From Alphaproteobacteria bacterium (GTDB taxonomy: Bacteria > Pseudomonadota > Alphaproteobacteria > Rs-D84): DNA of 14,539 bases. The stretch lies in assembly GCA_017642565.1 (NCBI GenBank), contig JAGCOU010000058.1:1-14539 (forward strand), in the 5' to 3' direction. This document shows, one piece after another, positions 1 to 7,773 of the stretch; position 1 is the first letter of the stretch; the number at the start of each line of letters is the position of its first letter. The position numbers and the translations under genes are program-made. A model generated the notes under the pieces. The model made no database searches. It had not been told where the DNA came from and worked only from the letters and a program-made list of their open reading frames with translations.

Positions 1-729
1 CCAAAAATTTTCGAATACGTAAAAACAAAAATCGATTTTCCACAGGCTAGTATATATGTCGAGAACGCGCATGGCTATTTTGGGGATTATCGTATTATTG
101 ATTCTTCAAAATATCAAAAAAACAACAAAATAGACCTTAAAAATTTTTGTTTTGGACCTTTTATTGATTTTGACCGATTGAAAGGTTCTGAAATTTTTTC
201 CATAGATGATTTTTTTGTTCAATACACTCCAGGCACACAAAATATCACTGTTTGGGATCACAATGAAATTGATAACCGTCCAAGACAAATTAATTGGTTT
301 GATCGCGAAGACAAACAACAACCGATTGTATTTGAACCCGTGCTGTGTTTAAATGGTGTACCCAAAAAAGTATATCCTGTGTTAAGCAAAAACCAATCTG
401 TCATAGAAAATCATGTTTTTAATGCGATTACAAAAATTGGATTTGACAGATTTCCTGGTCATGTAACCGACCAAAGATTTTTCAAATTTGTTCCTTCAAA
501 AACAAAAACAAATTTTGATTCTGGTGTATTATTTAAACGCGAACAAGATTCTTTTGAATGGATTTTAATAGACAGTGCCAATATCAAATTCACAGCATAT
601 TCGTTCTACAAAGGCACATGTATTCAAGCTCGCCAATTTAATACAAGTGTGGAATTGATAAAACATTTAGAATTTTTAAAACAGATACGCGATATATATC
701 TTGTAAAAACATATGGCAGACAACCATAA
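1..729 (+). CDS. Unrecognised protein, 5'-truncated by the window edge
   Basis: The reading frame is open from base 1 to the TAA at 727-729 (242 residues visible), so the real start lies left of the window. A TTG at 178 is in frame but has no reason to be the start, because about 59 further codons precede it without a stop. The protein is rich in aromatic residues, Lys and Asn, with few cysteines and no membrane segment in the visible part, and looks like a soluble globular protein. Phrases such as FGPFIDFDR and WFDRED resemble no family I recognise. It ends against a hairpin shared with the convergent autotransporter gene. Function unknown. Confidence that it is coding is high because of the long open frame, protein-like composition and the terminator placed directly after the stop. 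Confidence 0.8.
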   Translation, partial: PKIFEYVKTKIDFPQASIYVENAHGYFGDYRIIDSSKYQKNNKIDLKNFCFGPFIDFDRLKGSEIFSIDDFFVQYTPGTQNITVWDHNEIDNRPRQINWFDREDKQQPIVFEPVLCLNGVPKKVYPVLSKNQSVIENHVFNAITKIGFDRFPGHVTDQRFFKFVPSKTKTNFDSGVLFKREQDSFEWILIDSANIKFTAYSFYKGTCIQARQFNTSVELIKHLEFLKQIRDIYLVKTYGRQP

Positions 730-759
730 AAACAAAGCCCACATTTGTGGGCTTTGTTT
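730..759. terminator. Bidirectional intrinsic terminator between convergent genes
   Basis: A perfect 13-bp stem (arms 730-742 and 747-759) with a 4-nt loop. The GC core GCCCAC/GTGGGC is flanked by A-rich and T-rich ends, so it can act in both directions. It begins at the stop of the left gene, and the stop codon of the minus-strand autotransporter (758-760) lies inside its right arm. Confidence 0.85.
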
Positions 760-3700
760 ATATTCCTAATCTGTGGTGTAATTTGAACATAAATATCGAT
801 TCGTTTCCAAAATCATCTGTGTTATTTGGATTAACACGATAAATAAACCCAAGACCCGCATCAGTAAATTCACCAATTGGACGTTTATAAGACGAAGAAA
901 ATCTTAATTCACGTTTTTGAGACGATAAATCTATTTCTTCTGTGTGCGGATTTAACGCAACAACTTCGTATTCGCCATCGTTTTCTACAACTTCCAAATC
1001 GGCATAATCATAGCCCATTTTGCCACGAACCACCGCCAAAGGCATCGCCGCTGTAAATTCAAAGCCACCAACATCAACACCCAACACAAACGCATTTGAT
1101 TCAATATTCGATAATTCTGTTATCAAACCAGAACCAATATCAGCACGCGTATTCGCAAAAGTCGCACGCGCCAACAATTTTACATTATCAACCGGCTCAT
1201 ATGTCGCGACTGTATCAATATATTGAGTATTTGCCCCATTCAGCGCAATCAACCCATCACTATACATTCCCAACACTGTATTAGTTTCGTGCATATTACC
1301 AAACGATACATTAAACCCAAATTTGTCAGTATTATATTCCGCGTTCAGCGCAGCGCCATTTGCAAATCCCAATCTTTCTGGTTCAAATTGCGAAGATATT
1401 TCTGGGTCGTTTTCTAATAAATTTTCATTTGTTATTGCACCTGAAAACGCGCGTGTTCCAAATGCAATTTTTCCCATTTTATATTTCGCCCCAACAGACA
1501 TAGCGTTTGCAGTCAAACCCAAAACGCCATTTGCGCGACCGTCAAAGCGCGACATACCGTCTGTCAAAAATCTTTGATAGTTCGCATCTATATCATACCT
1601 AGTTCCATTGAACGCGACACGCAAACTATCAAGCCCGTTAAGATTGTCATTATACGCGCGCGCCGACATAGCCATATCAAAAGTCCAATCACCAATTTGA
1701 CTGGTCTTTTTATTTGAAGAATCAACACTAAATTCACCCAACACATCACCCATATAAAGCCCGTGTCTCGAATTTCCCCCCATAGCTATATCTGCAGTCC
1801 AAACACGTGGCAAAGATATACTGCCGTCTGCACTTTCGAGAACATCAAAGAACGTAGCCTTGATTGTCCCCCGCCCTGTCAAAGACAAAGCGTTTGATGC
1901 CCGCGAAGATGCCGTTCTCCAATATGAATTTCCAGCCGAAGACACAATGGTATCTTTGTTAGAATAATAATAAACATTAGTTCCTGGTCTGGTTGCGCGC
2001 TCAAGATTTATCATACCATAACCAAAAGTTTCTTTGAAAGTATTCAAATAATCGGCATTAGATGTACTTGTTGGCAAAACATACATATCCTGCAGATAAC
2101 TAATTAATAAATCAGTTGAAGTCCACGCCAAGCCAGTTTCAGGATTTGTTCCCAAATAAGGTCCGTCTGCAGTTAATGCTAGTAACAAGAATATTTGCTG
2201 AGAAGACATATAATCAAATGCGCTTTTGACCAAAGCAACAGAGCCAGCCATTGCCGCCGCCGCTTCTGTATCCGTAACACCCGGCGCAGCAAAACACCAC
2301 GGATTCATCGCGCCACCATTGCCAGAGCCTGTCAAACCACACATACGAGAAGAATACATAATTGTATCATCGTCTGCATCTGCCCACGTAGACAATCCCA
2401 GTTTCCCAACATTTTCAGCAGAATAATCATCGACTTGTATATTATATGTTCCTGTTTTGCTTTGAGGCTTGACCGCAACAACAGTCATAAACAAATTCTG
2501 TAAATCAGAATAAATAACAGGAGCAAAATTTTCAAAAGTCGCCTTTTTTGGTAACCACAAACTATCACCATCTGACACCACACTATAACCAGCAGGGTTT
2601 ATCAAAATCGTTGACTTTCCAGAAAGTGTAGCATAAGTAGGTTGTCCTGTACATCCGCCTTCAAAAACACACTTGGCATCCAAACCCGGGGTATTCACAC
2701 TTGTATCATCCCCTGTATTCAAATTATAATTAGAATTTATTCTGCCAAGATAATCAACCTTTGCCAGTGTTGCTGCATTTGAAGAACCACCATTAATTAT
2801 CGCAGAATACGAAAAGTTTGCATCATCCACAGTCGCATAATTTGACTGATATGATTCTGCTGGCAACGCCAGATTAACAATAACATTTGGCGTATCAGTT
2901 AAACGCAAAGTATCATAAATCGCGGCATAATTTTTATAATCGCTTGTCGTCAATTCTTTCGTAAGCGTCAAAGCATTTTCATCCCCTAACGAATACATTT
3001 GATTGATACTTCCATCTGCATTTGAATCTATATACAAAGTATCACCAATAAGATATCCATTATATACATTGTCAGAGGCATCTGTTGCAACGAAACTATC
3101 TCCGGATACAGATGTCACAGTTAAATTAGTTCCGTTTGCCAAAGACAAACTCGTCAATTCATCACCGGTCTTTAAATAAGTACCAGTAATTTCTGTTTCT
3201 GTTGTATCAACCCACGCGTTTCCTGCACCCGTTTTATACACAGTCAGTTGTCCGTTTGGAATAAACCCAACAAAATCGCCGACTGTTCGTCCACCCTCTT
3301 CCCAGCCTGCTATTATCTTAGCCGCCTTGGTATCGCTGTTTGATGCCATGCCAAACACAGTTCCGCCACCAGACAAATCAAACGCAGAATTTTCTGTGCC
3401 ACCATTTAAATTGAAATATTTATTAGAATTTTCCAAAGCCGCTGTTTTTGCCGCCGTACACGCATCAGAATCAGGATCATTCTTGCACGCCGATACAACA
3501 GTATTTATTTGCGTTGAATCAATCCAAGTAATAGTTCCATCTATCGCGCTGCCTGTTTTATTTACGCCTGTTCCAGTAATCATCGCAACATTAACCGGCG
3601 CCCCACCACCTGGTACAGAAGCATAAGGCAAACTCGATAAATCATAGGGAGACAAATCGCTCGTCAATCTTATTGTCCGCATACCTTCGTATCCACGCAC

Positions 3701-4384
3701 AAACGCATTGTAAGCATGCGCAACCATCAAATAATTAAACGTATCTTGTAACGATACATTAGACATATAAGCAAAATCCTGAGAATCTTCCCACACAGAA
3801 AAATCAGATGGACATCCAGTTGACGAACAAGCTGGTCCATAAGGCAAATTCAGCGCAAACAATTTTGACGCATCGGTTGTTGTATTTTGGTTATTATTGT
3901 TATTCGGTCTTTCACCACTTGAACCACCGGACCCACTGCCACCGCCATCGTCATCAAAAACCTTGGTTAATAAAACCACCCCTCCAAGCACAGCCGCGAC
4001 CCCAACTGCAGACAAAGCAATCACATGTGTTGAAGACAGACCGCTAAAAAATCCGTATTCTTCACCTTTGGTTGCGACTTTTGATTTCTGTTGATATTGC
4101 TTAATTTGCCTGTCGCAATTGGACGCATCCGCGCCATACATTTGTAAAACCTGAATAGCGCGTTTATCATTATTCATAACTGCAGTACACACCAACGACA
4201 AGCCAGTAGAATCAACAAAATTAACATCAGTGCCATTATTAATTAAAAATTGAACTGTTTGAATATCGCCGTTTCGGGCAGCGACCAAAAGTTTAGACGC
4301 ATTTTGAAATTCTTCCATCCCTGCGGCAAAAGACACGCATGGTATCAAAAACCATAAAACGCCCAAAAATCTAATAAATTTCAT
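758..4384 (-). CDS. Autotransporter with ankyrin-like repeats and a degenerate subtilase (S8) passenger
   Basis: 1208 residues from the ATG at 4384. This start is preferred over the ATG six codons upstream because the purine-rich ribosome site GAAGAGAGA sits just before it and overlaps the earlier ATG. Order of parts: signal peptide 1-21 (cleavage near SFA/A), two ankyrin-like helix-loop-helix repeats about 28-90, a hydrophobic helix 120-141, a Gly/Ser/Asn linker 145-170, a subtilase-like passenger about 260-800, and a beta-barrel about 860-1208 with alternating hydrophobic strands. Subtilase landmarks remain: VAMITGTGVN (266-275), IPNGQLTVYK (375-384), CFAAPG, AGSVALVKSAF and YGMINLERA. The Asp, His, Asn and Ser catalytic positions appear replaced (Thr, Asp/Lys, Tyr, Glu/Ala by eye). 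An insert of roughly 100 residues separates the His and Asn regions. Likely an outer-membrane surface protein with a binding rather than proteolytic role (inference). Confidence 0.85.
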   Translation of the reverse strand: MKFIRFLGVLWFLIPCVSFAAGMEEFQNASKLLVAARNGDIQTVQFLINNGTDVNFVDSTGLSLVCTAVMNNDKRAIQVLQMYGADASNCDRQIKQYQQKSKVATKGEEYGFFSGLSSTHVIALSAVGVAAVLGGVVLLTKVFDDDGGGSGSGGSSGERPNNNNNQNTTTDASKLFALNLPYGPACSSTGCPSDFSVWEDSQDFAYMSNVSLQDTFNYLMVAHAYNAFVRGYEGMRTIRLTSDLSPYDLSSLPYASVPGGGAPVNVAMITGTGVNKTGSAIDGTITWIDSTQINTVVSACKNDPDSDACTAAKTAALENSNKYFNLNGGTENSAFDLSGGGTVFGMASNSDTKAAKIIAGWEEGGRTVGDFVGFIPNGQLTVYKTGAGNAWVDTTETEITGTYLKTGDELTSLSLANGTNLTVTSVSGDSFVATDASDNVYNGYLIGDTLYIDSNADGSINQMYSLGDENALTLTKELTTSDYKNYAAIYDTLRLTDTPNVIVNLALPAESYQSNYATVDDANFSYSAIINGGSSNAATLAKVDYLGRINSNYNLNTGDDTSVNTPGLDAKCVFEGGCTGQPTYATLSGKSTILINPAGYSVVSDGDSLWLPKKATFENFAPVIYSDLQNLFMTVVAVKPQSKTGTYNIQVDDYSAENVGKLGLSTWADADDDTIMYSSRMCGLTGSGNGGAMNPWCFAAPGVTDTEAAAAMAGSVALVKSAFDYMSSQQIFLLLALTADGPYLGTNPETGLAWTSTDLLISYLQDMYVLPTSTSNADYLNTFKETFGYGMINLERATRPGTNVYYYSNKDTIVSSAGNSYWRTASSRASNALSLTGRGTIKATFFDVLESADGSISLPRVWTADIAMGGNSRHGLYMGDVLGEFSVDSSNKKTSQIGDWTFDMAMSARAYNDNLNGLDSLRVAFNGTRYDIDANYQRFLTDGMSRFDGRANGVLGLTANAMSVGAKYKMGKIAFGTRAFSGAITNENLLENDPEISSQFEPERLGFANGAALNAEYNTDKFGFNVSFGNMHETNTVLGMYSDGLIALNGANTQYIDTVATYEPVDNVKLLARATFANTRADIGSGLITELSNIESNAFVLGVDVGGFEFTAAMPLAVVRGKMGYDYADLEVVENDGEYEVVALNPHTEEIDLSSQKRELRFSSSYKRPIGEFTDAGLGFIYRVNPNNTDDFGNESIFMFKLHHRLGI

Positions 4385-4408
4385 AAAGACATCTCTCTTC
4401 ATTAAGAA

Positions 4409-4438
4409 AGTTTACCATAAAAAACAACAGTCTGTCCA
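4409..4438 (-). promoter_or_regulatory. Candidate promoter of the autotransporter
   Basis: On the minus strand TGGACA (4438-4433), an 18-nt spacer and TAAACT (4414-4409). It would give a leader under 20 nt before the ATG at 4384. Both boxes are imperfect, so this is a tentative call. Confidence 0.3.
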
Positions 4439-4473
4439 GAATTTTTACTTATAATAATAATGGTATTTTTCCT

Positions 4474-4502
4474 TTGATTTAATGTGCGATTTTTGATATA
4501 GT
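4474..4502 (+). promoter_or_regulatory. Promoter of the four-gene exported-protein operon
   Basis: TTGATT (4474-4479), a 17-nt spacer and TATAGT (4497-4502). The predicted start near 4509 leaves only about 11 nt before the ATG at 4520, with the ribosome site GGGAAGAGAGA filling the leader. The divergent autotransporter gene has the same GAAGAGAGA string in front of its start, giving a 9-bp inverted repeat (4392-4400 and 4509-4517). Confidence 0.55.
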
Positions 4503-4519
4503 ATACGGGAAGAGAGAAT

Positions 4520-5383
4520 ATGAAAACTCGTGCTTTATTTTTTTCGAGTCTTTTATTGTTCGCACCAACTTTCGTTTATGGTGCGTGTTCTGTTGCTAAT
4601 TTAACGCGCTGTCTTGATTCAGTTTGTGCAATTAATATCGGCGCAAATCCGGCGGCTCGTTGTCAGTATTGTGGTTCTGCTTCTGCTGGGACACCTGAAA
4701 AATCCACGGCGATGAAATCTGTATCTGCTGGCACATCTACGAAATACATAATCAGCGACAAAGAATTAAAAAAGGCACCAAAAGACCCTGGTCAACGTTA
4801 TGTATGGGCAACCGAAGAATGTTTAAAGAAAGTTTCTGGTTGCACCGCAGACGATGTCACTGATAATTATGATTCTTTGATTGAACAATCATGTACAGCG
4901 GCGGGCATATCTGCAGAAATGTCAAATTTGACTGCCAAGATGAACAAAGAAAAAACAAAAACAGAATGTTCCAACGAAATTGAAACATGTATGATAGCGA
5001 ACAACCGTTGCACTGCTGGTTATAACAAATGCGAATCGGATGCTGATTTTGATAAATATTTTTCAGAATGTGGTGTGGCATCTGCTGGTTGCGATTCGTT
5101 TCTTGCTGAAATCCGCACTAATTTGACATCGGCTCGCAATAGTGCTGTTGCCAACGCGGACAAGATTTTACAAAAAATAGTAAACGCATACAAAACTGCG
5201 CGCGAACAAAGATTGGCTTCTTCGCAAAACTCTTGCAAGAACAACAAAGCAGTCACAGATTGCGTCTCACGCGTGTGCAAAAATAATATGCCGAACCAAT
5301 GCAAAGTCAAAAGCGAAGGCGAAGAAAGCATAGCAATGGAATTATGTAAATTTTATGAAATAGCATGCCAAAGGTTGAAATAA
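4520..5383 (+). CDS. Exported Cys-rich protein with heptad-spaced cysteines
   Basis: 287 residues. A signal peptide covers residues 1-21 (MKTRALFFSSLLLFAPTFVYG, cut before ACS). The mature part has 20 cysteines. Many are exactly seven residues apart: 101/108, 150/157/164/171, 184/191 and 276/283. Near the ends a C-x7/8-C-x4-C arrangement occurs (23/31/36 and 239/248/253). In a helix, seven-residue spacing puts the cysteines on one face, so disulfide-stapled helical bundles in the periplasm are plausible (inference). A helical Lys/Ala-rich stretch lies around 200-235. First gene of a tight operon: its TAA is followed after two bases by the next ATG (TAATAATG), suggesting coupled translation. 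No known family recognised. Confidence 0.85.
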   Translation: MKTRALFFSSLLLFAPTFVYGACSVANLTRCLDSVCAINIGANPAARCQYCGSASAGTPEKSTAMKSVSAGTSTKYIISDKELKKAPKDPGQRYVWATEECLKKVSGCTADDVTDNYDSLIEQSCTAAGISAEMSNLTAKMNKEKTKTECSNEIETCMIANNRCTAGYNKCESDADFDKYFSECGVASAGCDSFLAEIRTNLTSARNSAVANADKILQKIVNAYKTAREQRLASSQNSCKNNKAVTDCVSRVCKNNMPNQCKVKSEGEESIAMELCKFYEIACQRLK

Positions 5384-5385
5384 TA

Positions 5386-7098
5386 ATGAAACAGAACAAA
5401 AGATTTTTTATTTCATCTCTGTCCATAATTATGGCTTTGTGTTTCATGTTCACAGATAACGCAAACGCAGCACCAAGAACTGCTGTGCGCGGAACAGCAA
5501 CAACTGCGCGCAAATCTGTGACAAGCGCTAAACAAGCGGCTGTCGCCGAAACTGTTGAAGAAACAACAGCCAAAGAAGAAGAACCAACACCAACCGCAAC
5601 AGATGCGCCAATCATTTTAAACAAATCAAATCAATTCGAAGTAGCAGTATCAGCAGTTCTTGAATCTGCTGCACCAGATAATTCTTTTGCAGAACAAATT
5701 CGTAAACAACGCGAAGCGCGCAACGCTTCGGTTGCTCGCGATGCTGCTGCATCTGCTCAACAGAACGCTTTGAAATCTGGTTCGAATGTTTGTGACAAAG
5801 ATTTGCGCGAATGTATGAAAGAAAAATGTGGCGAAGATTTTGTAAAATGTGCATTGGATGGCGACACAATATTCGGCGATAAATTAAATTCTTGCAAACG
5901 CAATACAACTTGTTCTGGCGAAGAATTCACCCTGTTTTCCAGAGAAATTAAGGCAGACCGTGATTTAAATGTCCGTCTATTGTCGTATGAAAATGTTGTA
6001 GAATGTGGAAATCAATACAACGCATGTCTGGTTAATGAATGCGGAAAAACATTTGATAAATGTTTGGGCAAAACTGCTGCAGACAGCGCAATTCAAAAAT
6101 GTTCTGTAATCGCCACAGATTGCAAAGAGGCTGATTCTGGTCTCGCATCCAGATTTGGCACAGCAATTGGAAAATTGCGTGGCAGTGCCGAAGCAAATGT
6201 AAAAAAAGACGAAGAACGTTTATATAAACTGCGTGATTTAATGTCTAAACAGTGTAAAAGTTTGGGCGCAGCATTTGACGAACGCAGTTTTGATTGTGTC
6301 TATACCGTTAATTTCTTTGCGGGCAACGACCAAAACAAACCAACTGCATCACGCAAAGCTTATGCAGGTTCTTCATTTACATGTATGCAAGAATGGTTTG
6401 GTATAAATGCAACCACATTCAAAGAAAACGCATACCGCGAAACCCGTTCCCAAACAGCCGCCTCTTCCGCTATGTTGGGCGCAGGTCTTGGCACAGCCGC
6501 AGGTCTCGTGACATCTGGTGCAATTGACCGCGCAATCACAACCCAAAAAGCCAAAAAAGATTTTAAAGCGGAATGCGAAAAGGCCGCAGGTGGGAAAGTA
6601 AAAATCAAAGATGGAAAATGTTTCGATGCAAAAACCGGTCAAGAAATAAAAGTTGATGAAGACGAAACAATAAATGATAACGGTGGTGGCGATAATGGCG
6701 GTAATAATGGTGGTAACAACGGCGGCAATAATACGCCACAACCGGCAGATAATAATAATGATACCCCCGTACCGGCGAACGCTAACTCCTCGGGGGGGGG
6801 GGACACCTCAGCAATCCTAGCTGACTTTGAATTTAACGAAGGACCCGAAGAATTTGTAACAGAAGAGGAAGTTGAAGAAACAGAAGAAATGAAACAATAT
6901 GAAGAGGATAGAAAAAACAAAAAACGTCATACACTGTGCACAGACGAAGATTTTAAAGCATCTAACCATACCAAAAACGCAAAAACAGGTTGGTATGATA
7001 GCAACAAACATTGTGTTGCACATACATGTAAGGACGGATACGAACTAGCAAAAGACGCAAAAGGTAATTCGCAAGGATATTGTAAGGAAAAGAAATAA
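5386..7098 (+). CDS. Exported Cys-rich modular protein with an in-frame poly-G tract
   Basis: 570 residues from the ATG at 5386. The ATG at 5365 lies inside the previous gene, lacks a ribosome site and would hide the signal peptide, whereas AAAGG (5370-5374) precedes 5386. Parts: signal peptide 1-25 (ANA/AP), a disordered Ala/Thr/Glu stretch, two copies of C-x6-C-x4-C-x6-C (136/143/148/155 and 207/214/219/226) 71 residues apart, a helical region, a glycine-rich hydrophobic segment about 360-387, a GGNN-repeat linker about 433-449, the Gly run encoded by eleven G (470-472), an acidic stretch, and a C-terminal Cys module (C518, C543, C548, C566) with the CKDGY motif. Slippage in the G tract would remove roughly the last 98 residues. 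Function unknown; probably an envelope or surface protein. Confidence 0.87.
   Translation: MKQNKRFFISSLSIIMALCFMFTDNANAAPRTAVRGTATTARKSVTSAKQAAVAETVEETTAKEEEPTPTATDAPIILNKSNQFEVAVSAVLESAAPDNSFAEQIRKQREARNASVARDAAASAQQNALKSGSNVCDKDLRECMKEKCGEDFVKCALDGDTIFGDKLNSCKRNTTCSGEEFTLFSREIKADRDLNVRLLSYENVVECGNQYNACLVNECGKTFDKCLGKTAADSAIQKCSVIATDCKEADSGLASRFGTAIGKLRGSAEANVKKDEERLYKLRDLMSKQCKSLGAAFDERSFDCVYTVNFFAGNDQNKPTASRKAYAGSSFTCMQEWFGINATTFKENAYRETRSQTAASSAMLGAGLGTAAGLVTSGAIDRAITTQKAKKDFKAECEKAAGGKVKIKDGKCFDAKTGQEIKVDEDETINDNGGGDNGGNNGGNNGGNNTPQPADNNNDTPVPANANSSGGGDTSAILADFEFNEGPEEFVTEEEVEETEEMKQYEEDRKNKKRHTLCTDEDFKASNHTKNAKTGWYDSNKHCVAHTCKDGYELAKDAKGNSQGYCKEKK
6697..6732 (+). repeat. Three 12-bp units encoding GGNN
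   Basis: Three in-frame units of the form GGN GGN AAY AAY, preceded by a related GGGDN unit (6682-6696). Third codon positions vary between units, so selection on the protein linker is more likely than recent slippage. The linker separates the hydrophobic helix from the switchable C-terminal module. Confidence 0.85.
6792..6802 (+). repeat. Homopolymeric G11 tract inside a coding sequence (candidate phase-variation site)
   Basis: Eleven consecutive G in an AT-rich gene, spanning the last base of a Ser codon, three Gly codons and the first base of an Asp codon. In the present length the frame continues to the stop at 7098. With 10 G the frame reaches TAG at 6818-6820; with 12 G it reaches TGA at 6822-6824. 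It is by far the longest G or C run I see in the window. The surrounding codons (CCC, TCC, TCG, CTA) are also unlike those used in the rest of the gene. Confidence 0.9.
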
Positions 7099-7114
7099 CA
7101 ATAAAAAAACAAAA

Positions 7115-7765
7115 ATGATTAAAAAAGCTTTATCTTTACTAACAATATTTTTAACACTGAATACAGTGGTTGCTTTTGGTGACCAACCAACAAAAGATAA
7201 CAATTCAATAGATAATGCTTCTGTGAATGTTGCTGACGAATTATCAAATGTCATTGATAAAATAAAACAACATACAAATTTTGCTACCCAAGGACCACTA
7301 TCTATCCCAACAAAATATATGAACGATAAAACGGTTAATTCGTTAATAGAAGATAAGGAAACGGCTTGTAAACATATTTCTGTCAGTAAAACCTCAGGTG
7401 AAAAATCACATGAATTAACAAAAACTGAAAAAAAACAGAACACAATAATAGATTGCGTTGTTGTTTGTGCAGAGGGCTATACACGAAGTTCTAGATTTAA
7501 TTGCACTCAAAATAAAACTAAATCTAGCACACAAAAACAAAACAACACAAAAAAACAACCTGTTGTTGAAATAACAGACAAAGATAGAAAGAACGCAAAA
7601 AAATTATGTGAACAAGACGGCAAACATGTATATGACGGTACTAGATGCAATGAAAAGACAGATACCACACAAGCTGATGACACAAAACAATTCAGGGCTG
7701 ATTCAGAAAAATTAGCCGCCGCATTCAAAACGACTGTTGCCAAATTAAATGCCAAAAGCGAATAA
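7115..7765 (+). CDS. Exported Lys/Asn/Thr-rich protein with a small Cys module
   Basis: 216 residues. Signal peptide 1-20 (MIKKALSLLTIFLTLNTVVA). The mature protein is hydrophilic, rich in Lys, Asn, Thr and Gln, and probably largely flexible. It has six cysteines (85, 114, 118, 130, 165, 178). The group C114-x3-C118-x2-GY-x10-C130 resembles the C-terminal module of the preceding protein (C-x4-C-x2-GY-x16-C). The start is 16 nt after the previous stop; no strong ribosome site is visible, so translation may depend on coupling or on the A-rich leader. By eye the gene is more A+T-rich than its neighbours. Its TAA overlaps the AAGG that serves the next gene. No family recognised. Confidence 0.75.
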   Translation: MIKKALSLLTIFLTLNTVVAFGDQPTKDNNSIDNASVNVADELSNVIDKIKQHTNFATQGPLSIPTKYMNDKTVNSLIEDKETACKHISVSKTSGEKSHELTKTEKKQNTIIDCVVVCAEGYTRSSRFNCTQNKTKSSTQKQNNTKKQPVVEITDKDRKNAKKLCEQDGKHVYDGTRCNEKTDTTQADDTKQFRADSEKLAAAFKTTVAKLNAKSE

Positions 7766-7773
7766 GGTAGACA

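Noticed and set aside
178..729. TTG at 178 as the start of the left-edge gene
   Set aside because: The frame is open to base 1 with protein-like content, so the gene is truncated by the window and starts outside it.
4385..4402. Upstream ATG giving six extra residues on the autotransporter
   Set aside because: The ribosome site GAAGAGAGA overlaps this ATG and serves the one at 4384, which begins a clean signal peptide.
5365..5385. Upstream ATG for the second operon gene
   Set aside because: No ribosome site precedes it, it lies inside the first gene, and the signal peptide begins properly at 5386.
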